Assembly: GCA_018806915.1 (NCBI GenBank)
Contig: JAGKQI010000094.1
Location: forward strand, 1-64,000
Length of the DNA: 64,000 nt
Direction of reading: 5' to 3'
Source: Phytophthora colocasiae
Lineage: Eukaryota > Oomycota > Peronosporomycetes > Peronosporales > Peronosporaceae
Notes under the pieces: generated by a model
What the model saw: only the letters and a program-made list of their open reading frames with translations
What the model was told of the DNA's origin: nothing
Database searches by the model: none
Program-made: the position numbers and the translations under genes
Shown: positions 32,002 to 42,408 of the stretch, one piece after another
Layout: each line of letters starts with the position of its first letter
Numbering within the stretch: position 1 is the first letter of the stretch

Positions 32002-32700
32002 CTAGATTCTGCCACTCCATGTAACGCCGGGACCCGACCGACACAAACCCGGGGTAGCGAGGAACTTTTCTTGATCAAGTACCATCCCGACATGTAATCT
32101 GTGATCCAGTCGTAGAATCTTCTCGCTCAAATTCGTGATCACTAAGTACCGAGTTCGGCCGGGTCCATTTACCACGGTGGGTACCCATTGGTCGCCTCTG
32201 TTCACCCACAATTTCTCCGTCGCCGATAATTTCACTCTCGATGCGGCCTCTTCGGATCTCCCAACTGGGATATGTAGATCTTCTTCCAATTTTACCGATC
32301 TTACCTTCTCCCCGTATAATCTCTTGCGACCACTAAGTGGGATCCCCACTTCATTAGGTAAACACATCGATCCCTTCGCAAGATCCATCCGGACCCCAGC
32401 CGGGATCATGAAATCCATACCCAGGATCGCATCTTGCCCGGATAGATCCCCGATCCAAATATCGAAAAAGTAGACCAGGTATCCTGCAAGCGTGATCTTG
32501 ATCCTCGTTCTTCCCTCGGTGGTGTACACATTATCACCGATCCCAACACACTCCTGTCTCTGACTAGTGTCAAAGTGGCACCCAACCTTACGAGCAAAGG
32601 TTGTATCCAAGATGGATACCTCGGCGCCAGTGTCCAGGAGCAAGATCGCTCTTTCATGATTAATCTTGCCTGAGATCTTGGCTTGGCGGAACCATTTTCC
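32002..32700 (-). pseudogene. pol: R1 protease
   Basis: LLDTGAEVSILDTTFARKVG (about 32,580-32,643) contains an intact DTGA active site, and GQDAILGMDFMIPAG (about 32,395-32,440) the second conserved motif. The frame continues open to 32,002 (213 codons). The retropepsin would process Gag-Pol. Following minus-strand sequence to about 31,260 is an acidic, low-complexity linker before RT. Confidence 0.8.
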
Positions 32701-32951
32701 TGGTGCGTGGTATTTCCATTAACCCCTGGATTCTCCTTCCTTGAGATCCAGAGCCACTTCCGCACCAGATCGAGAGAACTCATCGATCCGGGGAAGACTC
32801 GCGATCTTAGCAGTATACGAATGCAACTTACATGTATTACCGCGCAGATCCGAATTCTCCCTATCTTGATCTCTCGATTTCTTGTTCACATATGCATAGA
32901 TGCAGTACTCAGAACGCTCGGCTCGTACCGGTTTCCAACCCGGCGAGCGTC

Positions 32952-35220
32952 CTAGTTTAACATCTTTTCCACCTTCTCGGGAAACAGTCCGGCATGTCGG
33001 GTCGGATCGTACCACTTGCGGATCTGGTTGTAGAATTCTTCCATGGGGCATTCTCCAGCTTCATGGATCTCCCCACAACCACGGCATGTATATAGACAGC
33101 GATCCGTTGGGTGGCCCCTCTTTCCGCACTTGTCACAGGTTAGACGTCTCCAGCAGTCCAGATCCGTGTGCTTCCGCGACCCACAATGCGAACAGCGACC
33201 TCTATCGTGATCTGGTTGTCTGCGATCCGTGGTCCGGCCTCGGTCCTGCACGTTCTTGTGCGATCGCAACTGATCCTGTTGGTGGGGAGCGCCCCCAGCA
33301 CCGATCGGCTTGTCTTCTGACGCGGCAAGATATATCCTCCGGAGATCGCCTTCAGAATCGGATCCATCCGATCCGGATATTTCCTCTGATTCTGAGCTCG
33401 GATCTTGAGTTTGGATCGCCCGTACCACCGCTCGGGTGGGAGCTGCCGGGGCACTGGCCGGTGCCTTTTGTCTGTACTTCGATCCGAACGCAGATTTACG
33501 CTGCCTGCTTTTCGCCCGTTCCCGGGCGGAGTACCTCCTCCAGCTCCTCGACGTCACTCCAGTCGGAGTAAGGTCAGCCGATCAGCTAACTCCGGATCTC
33601 CCAATGTCTCTATGTAGTGGTCACATGTTCTCGGCGGGCCTTAGGGCTCCCGTCCTTGATCTTCAGTCTAGCACGTAAAGCCGCCACGTTGAGCCGGTAG
33701 AGATAATCGAGAGGGGTTTCTTCCGATCGCTTGCGAGCGTGATAGTATTGCCACGCGACCGACATACCCAACCCACAATATTGGGTCTGGAAACTGTCCA
33801 ACAGATCCGCCCACTTGGTTTTCGTCGTTCGACTGAGCTGCCTGTACCAGTTCTTTGCCGGTCCCACCATCAGATCTGCAAACGTGAGGCATTTCTCTTC
33901 TTCCGTAGCCTGATCGCGTTGGAACGCCGACTTGACTTTACTGATCCAGGCCCGAGCGCGATCTTCGTCCAGATCTTTACCCGCAAAATCTTTCAGATCC
34001 GAGATCGCTGAGATCCGGACCCGCTGGATCATCGACGATCCTCCTTGACCGATCGCCGCGGATGCGATCGTGGCTCGGCTCGACATCTGTCCCCCGGAAC
34101 TTGGTATGCCCAGATCGTCCGGATCGTATTCCCATGCATCCGGATCCGAGGCCGTGACGGACTCCATTTCAACATCTAACTCCCCCTTTGATCGGCGATC
34201 AGGGTGTCGCGAGAGTCCGTTCTTTCAAGAAACGATCCATCGCCATTTGAAAGTAGTCGTCCAACTTGTTGCTCGATCCAGTGGAGTTAGTCGTCGGCGC
34301 GGTCTGGTCCGTCCGGATCCGGCGATTTTCTTGCTGATCGGGCATCTTGACCTCCAGCTTCGCAGCCACCGATCGTGCATCCTGTTTCTTCATACGCGAT
34401 TTCAGGAACTTGGCGCCGGAGGGCCCCAACGACATGCGTTGCAGCCTTCTCGGGCTATCTGAGTCTGGTTCCGAGGTCGCTGACGCGTAACATGACGACC
34501 CAGTCTGATAGCCTGGGTCGGGCGTCAGTGGGCGCTCGCCGACCAAGATCTTGAGGAATCGAATAGATCCTGGGTCGCAGATTGAATCGCTTGCAGCTCC
34601 AAGTCAAATGAGAGTTCGGGTCGAACTCTCCAGCCACCAAACCAGCTTCTTGGAGCAGATCAAGTAGGATCTTCACCGCGTTCAGGCGGTCAGAGCTAGT
34701 CCGGGGCTTCGACACTGGTCCGGTGAGGTTACCGATCTGGCGGACTTGTATGATCGTGAGAACGGGATCGTTAAGCAAGGTCTCGTTTAGCCTCTTCCTG
34801 TAGTAGGCCTGCTCGATCGCATCCCTGGTGATCGTTGATCCTGGGTTGATCACGTCTTCTGGCTCTGAGTCTGGAGCTTTCAATTTCGTCCGGGTGCTCT
34901 TGATCTTCTTTTTTTGGTCGATCTTGAGGCAACAGTGGACTTGGTGAGCAGATTAGGTTTCAGCTTTGCTGATTCCTTATCGCTCGTGTGCGGATCTCGA
35001 TTCTCGTCGAGATCCGCAATGGCCCTCGACAGGGCCTGGGGAGGAATTCGAGGTTTTTCTTCCGAGATCTGGATTGCGATCCAGGTCTGCCTCGTGCCTG
35101 TCAGTAGAGATCCTCCCCAGAACTCTGCTGATCTGTGGATCTTTCTGTTTTCATCGGTGCCTCCGTCGATCCAACCTTCGTAGGCACTTCTTCCCCTTGT
35201 TCTTCTTTTAATCTTGACAT
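32952..35220 (-). pseudogene. gag: R1 Gag
   Basis: The likely start is the ATG at 35,220 (MSRLKEEQGEEVPTKVG), but that frame stops after about 40 codons and the N-terminal half is read in pieces. The capsid domain (34,167-33,610) has DEDRARAWISKVKSAFQRDQ, LMVGPAKNWYRQLSRTTKTK and SFQTQYCG, a Retrotrans_gag pattern. The nucleocapsid (33,557-32,952) has three knuckles: CSHCGSRKHTDLDC, CDKCGKRGHPTDRC and CRGCGEIHEAGEC. It ends VEKMLN and a stop at 32,952. Role: particle coat and RNA packaging. Confidence 0.8.
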
Positions 35221-35258
35221 CTTCTTGGGACTCACGGTGATATCCGAAGTCACCAGAA

Positions 35259-35276
35259 GATCCGAACTTTGCACCA
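35259..35276 (-). other. R1 primer-binding site
   Basis: On the minus strand, one base after the LTR end, the sequence TGGTGCAAAGTTCGGATC starts with the TGG expected for pairing with a tRNA 3' CCA. I cannot name the tRNA. The R3 site shares only the first six bases. Confidence 0.65.
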
Positions 35277-35277
35277 T

Positions 35278-36672
35278 TGTGGTGGAGCGGATCTGGCCAA
35301 AATCTGGTTGAGGCCGATCGCGATCACCACTTGCGCCCAGACACCGACTAACGGAGGGTCCCCGATGATCCGTGATCTTGTTGCGTGTAGTGTTCACCTT
35401 GTGTACCCGTCGGTAGGCGGGTTACGCTCTTCCAGGTAACTTCTGAAGATGTCTTGGGACGAGAAGAAGGTCTTGGGTGACGCAGGGGTTTGAGGCGGCG
35501 TGGAAGTTCTTCCTCCACCTCAGGGTACTTGATCCCGGTCGTAGGCGAGTTCTCGAGCCTTGATCCGGAGTGCCTGGTTCTTGATCCAGGTCTTCCAATG
35601 GTCCAATGTTCGGGATTCAGTCCCTTCCTTTCGTTGTTTTCCGCTTCCGATAGCTTGGGGGTCTTGAGGGCGAGATTCGACAGGATCCTTAGGCTAAACA
35701 ACCAATTCCTTCCGATCCGATGTATGCACTTAAAGGATAGTTCACTAGATAGGGCAAAGCTGGCCAATATATTATCCAGACTTAACCGCTATACTAGGTC
35801 ACGTATCCTTACCTTCCTGACGCTTGTAGGGCCAATGTAGTTCCCGGTTCCAGGCGTAGCGAAGACACTTGAGTGGTTCAGGGCAAATTCGAGTCTCCTT
35901 ATGGTTATTCCTATGCCTACTAATCCCATCCTGATTTACTATCCTACGATCACACGACACTGGCTACATAGCTGATCCCTAGCTTGATTCCCCTAACTCT
36001 GATCTTGAGCCGATTCCGTACTTAACCGAAGCTTGATCTCGCACTTAACCGAAGCTTGATCTCGTACTTAACCGAAGCTTGATCTCGCACTTAACCGAAG
36101 CTTGATCTCGCACTTAACCGAAGCTTGATCTCGCACTTAACCGAAGCTTGATCGCTGCCTGATCGCGCTTGGTGATCCTTCAAAGAATCCGGATCAGGCC
36201 ACAAGAAGAGTCTGCGTCGCGCCTGGGGTTGACCTTGATCCGGAGCTGATCTCGTACTTATACGGGAGAGGATCATTGCGCGATCTTGCGTGATCTCGCT
36301 TCGTCGCCGCCCGGGGAAGTTGGATCGTGCTGTTAGAGGTTTCGGGGCGCCAGGGTAAGCTGATCATGCTCGCTTGGGGCCCCGTCATCGTTGATCGCGC
36401 GAGAACATCCTTGATTTCCCCATTCTTCCTCCGGCAGGATTCGAATCACCCACGAACACCACGGCAGGATTCGGATCACCCACGAACACCGCTCCACCTG
36501 CTTCTTCGCCGGTGTCTCCGTTGCCTGTTCCCGGCGGGACCCATCGTACCTTCGTCTGATTCGACCCAGATCTGGCGATCACAGGTCCCCCTTGTCGCTC
36601 GTTCCGACTCTATTCGGGTTCGTGGCTGACATCGCCTCTCCGGGAAAAAATTTTTTCGTCCGCTTCACCACA
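35278..36672 (-). repeat. R1 5' LTR
   Basis: 1,395 bp, direct repeat of 22,714-24,117 with scattered substitutions and small indels. Contains the 23-bp minisatellite (36,018-36,151). It should carry the promoter for minus-strand gag-pol. Confidence 0.9.
36018..36151. repeat. 23-bp LTR minisatellite (R1 5' LTR)
   Basis: About six copies of the unit seen at 23,451-23,602, again with GCA/GTA alternation; the copy order differs from that of the other R1 LTR. Confidence 0.9.
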
Positions 36673-36676
36673 TTGT
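36673..36676. other. R1 target-site duplication, right (TTGT)
   Basis: Second copy of TTGT, followed by the continuation of the element P integrase. Confidence 0.85.
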
Positions 36677-37565
36677 CTGTGACACCGCCGATAGCGCTGT
36701 GGCGACGTCCGCTATCCTCGACTGGCATAGTCGTTTTGGTGTACCTCCTATCTGGGTCAGTGACAACGGCACTCACTTCAAGAACGAGGTGGTCGCTGAA
36801 CTTTCGCGGCGACTCAAAGTCACCAGAATTTTACTGTATTGCCTATGGCCGTGGATCAATGGGTCGATCGAACGCGTCAACCGCGACATCCTCTAAGTTC
36901 TCCGGGCTATGATCCTCGACTACAAGATCTCTACCAAGGACTGGGTATATTTGATTCCACTGGTTCAATCAGCATCAACCACACTGCCGTACCATCTCTC
37001 GGCAACAAGGCTCCTGCCGAGCTTTTCCTGCCGGTTTGCCGTGTCTGTCACCCTTCTCTGAGTTCTACGACGCCAGCCAGAAGAAGTTTATCAAAGTCCC
37101 TACGACCGCAGGGCTATCGCTACGCACTTGGATACATTGCGTGACAGCTTACGGGCAATGCATCGACCCGTTGCTGACCAACGGCTAAAACAGCGCCTCC
37201 TGATCAAGAAGAGATCGCGGCGAGACCACCGTCAGCACTTTGACGTGGGGACTACGTCCTCCGCTCTCGTGTGGGGGAGAAAAAAGGTAGCAAGCTGCTG
37301 GTTACCTGGCAATGGCCCTACAAAGTGGTCCGTGCGGACTCCCACTCCTTTCGAGTACAACATCTAGTCTCGGGAGACGAACTTGATGTCCACCCGTCTC
37401 GTCTAAAGTTCTACACAGACAGTAGTCTGGATGTGAATGAGGGAGATCCTCGAGCATGCCAGCCGCCCAAGGCGTCATGCTAGCCATCTCAACGCTGAAA
37501 CATCATCCGGTGGAACACATCTATCAAAGACTATGAAGTTCTTGTAGCTGGAAAGGCCTAGAGTC
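36677..37565 (+). pseudogene. pol: Element P integrase, C-terminal half, and chromodomain
   Basis: This is the continuation of the integrase broken at 22,713. AILDWHSRFGVPPIWVSDNG and THFKNEVVAELSRRLKVT carry the second catalytic Asp, and INGSIERVNRDIL the Glu; a TAA follows near 36,895. Later frames read MILDYKISTKDWVYLIPLVQ, LRDSLRAMHRPVAD, RADSHSFRVQHLVSGDELDV and finally RWNTSIKDYEVLVA, the start of a chromodomain. It is cut at 37,566 by an R-type LTR fragment. The downstream end of P was not found elsewhere in the window. Confidence 0.8.
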
Positions 37566-37795
37566 TGTGGTGGAGGCGGATCTGCCAAAATCTCGTTGAG
37601 GCAGGTCTCGATCGCCACTTGCGCCCAGACACCGACTAACGGAGGGCCCCGATGATCCGTGATCTAGCTGGTGTGTAGTTTCACCTTGTAGTACCCGTCG
37701 GTAGGCGGGTTACGCTCTTCAGGTGACTTCTGAAGGTGTCTTGTAGGTCGGAAGAAAGTCTTGGGTGACACAGGGTGTGAGATAGCGTGGGAATA
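37566..37795. repeat. R-family LTR fragment (first ~230 bp)
   Basis: Begins TGTGGTGGAGGCGGATCTG and follows the R LTR for about 230 bp, then breaks off directly at a second LTR start (37,796). It sits in the chromodomain of element P. No partner end is present. Confidence 0.8.
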
Positions 37796-38537
37796 TGTGG
37801 TGGAGCGGATCTGGCCAAAAATCTGGTTGAGGCCGATCGCGATCGCCACTTGCGCCCAGACACCGACTAACGGAGGGGTCCCCGATGATCCGTGATCTTG
37901 TTGCGTGTAGTGTTCACCTTGTGTACCCGTCGGTAGGCAGGTTACGCTCTTCAGGTAACTTCTGAAGATGTCTTGGGACGAGAAGAAGGTCTTGGGTGAC
38001 GCAGGGGTTTGAGGCGGCGTGGAAGTTCTTCACTCCACCTCGGGGTACTTGATCCCGGTCGTAGGCGAGTTCTCGAGCCTTGATCCGGGTGCCTGGTTCT
38101 TGATCCAGGTCTTCCAATGAGTCCAATGTTCGGGATTCAGTCCCTTCCTTTCGTTGTTTTCCGCTTACGATAGCGGGGGTCTTGAGGGCGAGATTCGACG
38201 GGATCCATAGGCTAAACAACCAATTCCTTCCGATCCGATGCTTATGCACTTAAAGGATAGTTCACTAGATAGGGCAAAGCTGGCCAATATATTATCCAGA
38301 CTTAACCGCTATACTAGGTCACGTATCCTTACCTTCCTGACGCTTGTAGGGCCAATGTAGTTCCCGGTTCCAGGCGTAGCGAAGACACTTGAGTGGTTCA
38401 GAGCAAATTCGAGTCTCCTTATGGTTATTCCTATGCCTACTAATCCCATCCTGATTTACTATCCTACGATCACATGACACTGGCTACATAGCTGATCCCT
38501 AGCTTGGTTCTCCTAACCCTGATCTTGAGCCGATTCC

Positions 38538-38715
38538 GTACTTAACCGAAGCTTGATCTCGTACTTAACCGAAGCTTGATCTCGTACTTAACCAAAGCTT
38601 GATCTCGTACTTAACCGAAGCTTGATCTCGTACTTAACCGAGACTTGATCTCGCACTTAATCGGGACTTGATCTCGCACTTGATCGGGACTTGATCGCTG
38701 CCTGATCGGGACTTG
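38538..38715. repeat. 23-bp minisatellite, compound LTR unit 1
   Basis: Copies of the CTTAACCGAAG/CTTGATCTCGTA unit, mostly GTA-type, degrading into TAATCGGGACTTGATC-type units at the right end. Confidence 0.85.
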
Positions 38716-40057
38716 ATCGCGCGTGATCCCGCTTTGTCGTCCTCCAGGGAATCAGGATCAGGCCAATGGGAGGGTCGCGAGCGCCGGGCTGGACCGTGAG
38801 TCAAGATCGTATCCACCTAGGACCATGCCAAAGCCGATCACGTGGCAACACCCTTGCTCCTTCCTTCTTGCCACTCGATATGACTTGATTATTGTCAATC
38901 ACCACTCCACTGCCACCGATTACACTTGATTAACCGTGATATCCGCTCGCGAACCCGTGCCACAGTTAGCGAGCATCGATCCTTGCTCTTAGAGGCATAA
39001 TGTAAGATCACCGGTCTCCGTTCACCATTCTCAGTCAATCTTCGCCGATCTTCACATCGCGTCGGCTAATTACACTTAGTTCGAGCTGATGATCTTCACT
39101 GACGTGAACTCCACCCCACAGCCTATCAGCTTAAACATGACTGCCTCCGTGGATCACACTTAAACTCAAGATCGTCAGCAATCCTAGTTGGTCTCCTCCT
39201 CATGACTGCCGAATCGACTGGATCCTCGGTGATCTTCCACTCCTGGGGTGTCGTGTACCTCTCCATCGAGGATCACAGTCTTTCGACCTCAAGAATATCT
39301 ATCGACGGTGATCATCAGCCAGATCACACTTTGGCTTGGACTGAGTATACAGTATACACTCGAAGCGTGATCGAGAAATATCCACCCATATCTGCAGTGA
39401 TCATGGGTTTACAGCACTGGATCAAAGCAAAATCTCACTGAACTAGCGTCGTCCAAAGCGATCAGGAAGCAGCCATCAGTCCACCATACTAATCCCATGT
39501 ATTTCTCGAGTAAGTACGAAAAATCGAGATGTGCTTTACCACAAATACTTCACTCCCACCTCAGGGTACTTGATCCCGGTCGTAGGCGAGTTCTCGAGCC
39601 TTGATCCGGAGTGCCTGGTTCTTGATCCAGGTCTTCCAATAGTCCAATGTTCGGGATTCAGTCCCTTCCTTTCCGTTGTTTTCCGCTTCCGATGGCAGGG
39701 GGTCTTGAGGGCGAAGATTCGACGGGATCCTTAGGCTAAACAACCAATTCCTTCAATCCGATGTATGCACTTAAGGATAGTTCACTAGATAGGGCAAAGC
39801 TGGCCAATATATTATCCAGACTTAACCGCTATACTGGGTCACGTATCCTTACCTTCCTGACGCTTGTAGGGCCAATGTAGTTCCCGGTTCCAGACGTAGC
39901 GAAGACACTTGAGTGGTTCAGGGCAAATTCGGAGTCTCCTTATGGTTATTCCTATGCCTACTAATCCCATCCTGATTTACTATCCTACATTCACATGACA
40001 CTGGCTACATAGCTGATCCCTAAGCTTGGTTCTCTAACCTGATCTTGAGCCGATTCC

Positions 40058-40235
40058 GTACTTAACCGAAGCTTGATCTCGTACTTAACCGAAGCTTGAT
40101 CTCGTACTTAACAAAAGCTTGATCTCGTACTTAACCGAAGCTTGATCTCGTACTTAACCGAGACTTGATCTCGCACTTAATCGGGACTTGATCTCGCACT
40201 TGATCAGGACTTGATCGCTGCCTGATCAGGACTTG
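40058..40235. repeat. 23-bp minisatellite, compound LTR unit 2
   Basis: Same array as in unit 1 with the same order of variants, which supports recent tandem duplication of the whole 1.52-kb unit. Confidence 0.85.
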
Positions 40236-41599
40236 ATCGCGCGTGATCCCGCTTTGTCGTCCTCAGGGAATCAGGATCAGGCCAATGGGAGGGTCGCGAG
40301 CGCCGGGCTGGACCGTGAGTCAAGAATCGTATCCACCTAGGACCATGCCAAAGCCGATCACGTGGCAACACCCTTGCTCCTTCCTTCTTGCCACTCGATA
40401 TGACTTGATTATTGTCAATCACCACTCCACTGCCACCGATTACACTTGATTAACCGTGATATCCGCTCGCGAACCCGTGCCACAGTTAGCGAGCATCGAT
40501 CCTGCTCTTAGAGGCATAATGTAAGATCACCGGTCTCCGTTCACCATTCTCAGTCAATCTTCGCCGATCTTCACATCGCGTCGGCTAATTACACTTAGTT
40601 CGAGCTGATGATCTTCACTGACGTGAACTCCACCCCACAGCCTATCGCTTAAACATGACTGCCTCCGTGGATCACACTTAAACTCAAGATCGTCAGCAAT
40701 CCTAGTTGGTCTCCTCCTCATGACTGCCGAATCGACTGGATCCTCGGTGATCTTCACTCCTGGGGTGTCACGTGTACCTCTCCATCGAGGATCACAGTCT
40801 TTCGACCTCACGAATATCTATCGACGGTGATCATCAGCAGATCACACTTTGGCTTGGACTGAGTATACAGTATACACTCGAAGCGTGATCGAGAAATATC
40901 CACCCATATCTGCAGTGATCATGGGTTTACAGCACTGGATCAGAAGCAAAATCTCACTGAACTAGCGTCGTCCAGAAGCGATCGGAAGCAGCCATCCGGT
41001 CCACCATACTAATCCCATGCTATTTCTCGAGTAAGTACGAAAAATCGAGATGCTGCTTTACCACAAATACTTCACTCCCACCTCAGGTGCCAGTCCCGGT
41101 CGTAGGCTGGAGTTCTCGAGCCTTGAAGTCCGGAGATGCCTGGTTCTTGATCCAGGTCTTCCAATAGTCAATGTTCGGGATTCAGTCCCTTCCTTTCCGT
41201 TGTTTTCCGCTTCCGATAGCAGGGGGTCTTGAGGGGGCGAAGGATTCGACGGGATCCTTAGGCTAAACAACCCAATAATTCCTTCCAATCCGATGTATGC
41301 ACTTAAAGGATAGTTCACTAGATAAGAGGCAAGCTGGCCAATATATTATCCCGGAGACTTAACCGCTATACTAGGTGCACGTATCCTGTACCCTTCCTGA
41401 CCCTTATGTAGAGGCCAATGTAGTTCCCAGTTCCAGGCGTAGCGAAGACACTTGAGTGGTTCAGGGCAAATTCGAGTCTCCCTTATGGTTATTCCTATGC
41501 CTACTAATCCCATCCTGATTTACTATCCTACATTCACACGACACTGGCTAGAGAGCTGATCCCTAGCTTGGTTCCCTAACCTGATCGGCCGAGCCGATT

Positions 41600-41785
41600 C
41601 GCGCACTTAACCGAAGCTTGATCTCGTACTTAACGAAGCTTGATCTCGCACTTAACCGAAGCTTGATCTCGCCTTAACCGAAGCTTGATCTCGTACTTAA
41701 CCGAAGCTTGATCTCGCACTTAACCAGAAGCTTGATCTCGTACTTAACCGGGACTTAATCTTGCACGCAAGTCGGGACTTACGAT
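41600..41785. repeat. 23-bp minisatellite, compound LTR unit 3
   Basis: The same unit, but with many single-base insertions and deletions, like the rest of 41,050-45,530. Confidence 0.8.
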
Positions 41786-42408
41786 CGCTGCACTGATCCT
41801 GCTTGGTAGTCGTTCGGGGAATCCCGGATCGGAGGCCAGCCGCAGGAAGAGTCTGCGCGTCGCGCCTGGGGGCTGAGCTTGATCCGGAGCTGATCTCGTA
41901 CTTAAACGGCGAGAAGATCACTGCGTGATCCTGCTTCGTTGCCGCCCGGGAAGCTAGGATCGTAACATGCCTGTTAGAAGGCTTCCAGGGGCGCCGGGGG
42001 TAAGCCGATCGTGCTTACTTGGGACCCCGTCATCGTTGATCGCGCAAGAACATCCTTGATTTCCCCATTCTTCCCCTCCGGCTTGAGGATTCGGATCACC
42101 CACGAACACCGCTCCACTTGCTCCTCCGCCGGTGTCTCTGTTGCCTGTTCCCCTGGCAGGACCCATCGTACCTTCAAATACTGATTCGACCCCAGATCTG
42201 GGGATGCACAGGTCCCCCTGTCGCTCGATTCTGACTCTATTCGGGTTCGTTGCTGATATTGTCTCTCCGGGAAAAATTCTCGTCCGCTTCACCACATCAC
42301 GCCCCAGCACGTAAGTTGAGCTGCCACGCAGCTCCGCCTTCGGGTTAATTTCCACATTCTTACCACCTGGAACACAAGTCGTTCAAGCTACCGCACCACT
42401 CCCTTACG

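Larger units (their letters stand above)
22714..36672 (-). mobile_element. Ty3/gypsy element R1, full-length with both LTRs
   Basis: This 13,959-bp element lies between two direct LTRs with TG...CA ends and 14-bp imperfect terminal inverted repeats (TGTGGTGGAGCGGA and TCCGCTTCACCACA). Gag-pol is on the minus strand: the 5' LTR is at 35,278-36,672 and the 3' LTR at 22,714-24,117. A primer-binding site and a polypurine tract are in the expected places. Pol has two RNase-H-like domains and a chromodomain. A coiled-coil ORF on the opposite strand lies between pol and the 3' LTR. Many frameshifts make it non-autonomous today. Its DNA is far richer in GATC than the flanking element P. Confidence 0.9.
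37796..42296. repeat. Compound R-family LTR with 1.52-kb tandem units
   Basis: Starts TGTGGTGGAGCGG and ends CGCTTCACCACA, as R LTRs do, but is 4.5 kb instead of 1.4 kb. From 38,028 the sequence repeats in tandem: units start at 38,028, 39,548 and 41,070 (CTTCACTCC...). Units 1 and 2 contain about 840 bp (about 38,700-39,547 and 40,220-41,069) that is not present in the R1 or R3 LTRs. Unit 3 returns to the ordinary LTR 3' part. It serves as the outer LTR of the partial element R2. Confidence 0.8.
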
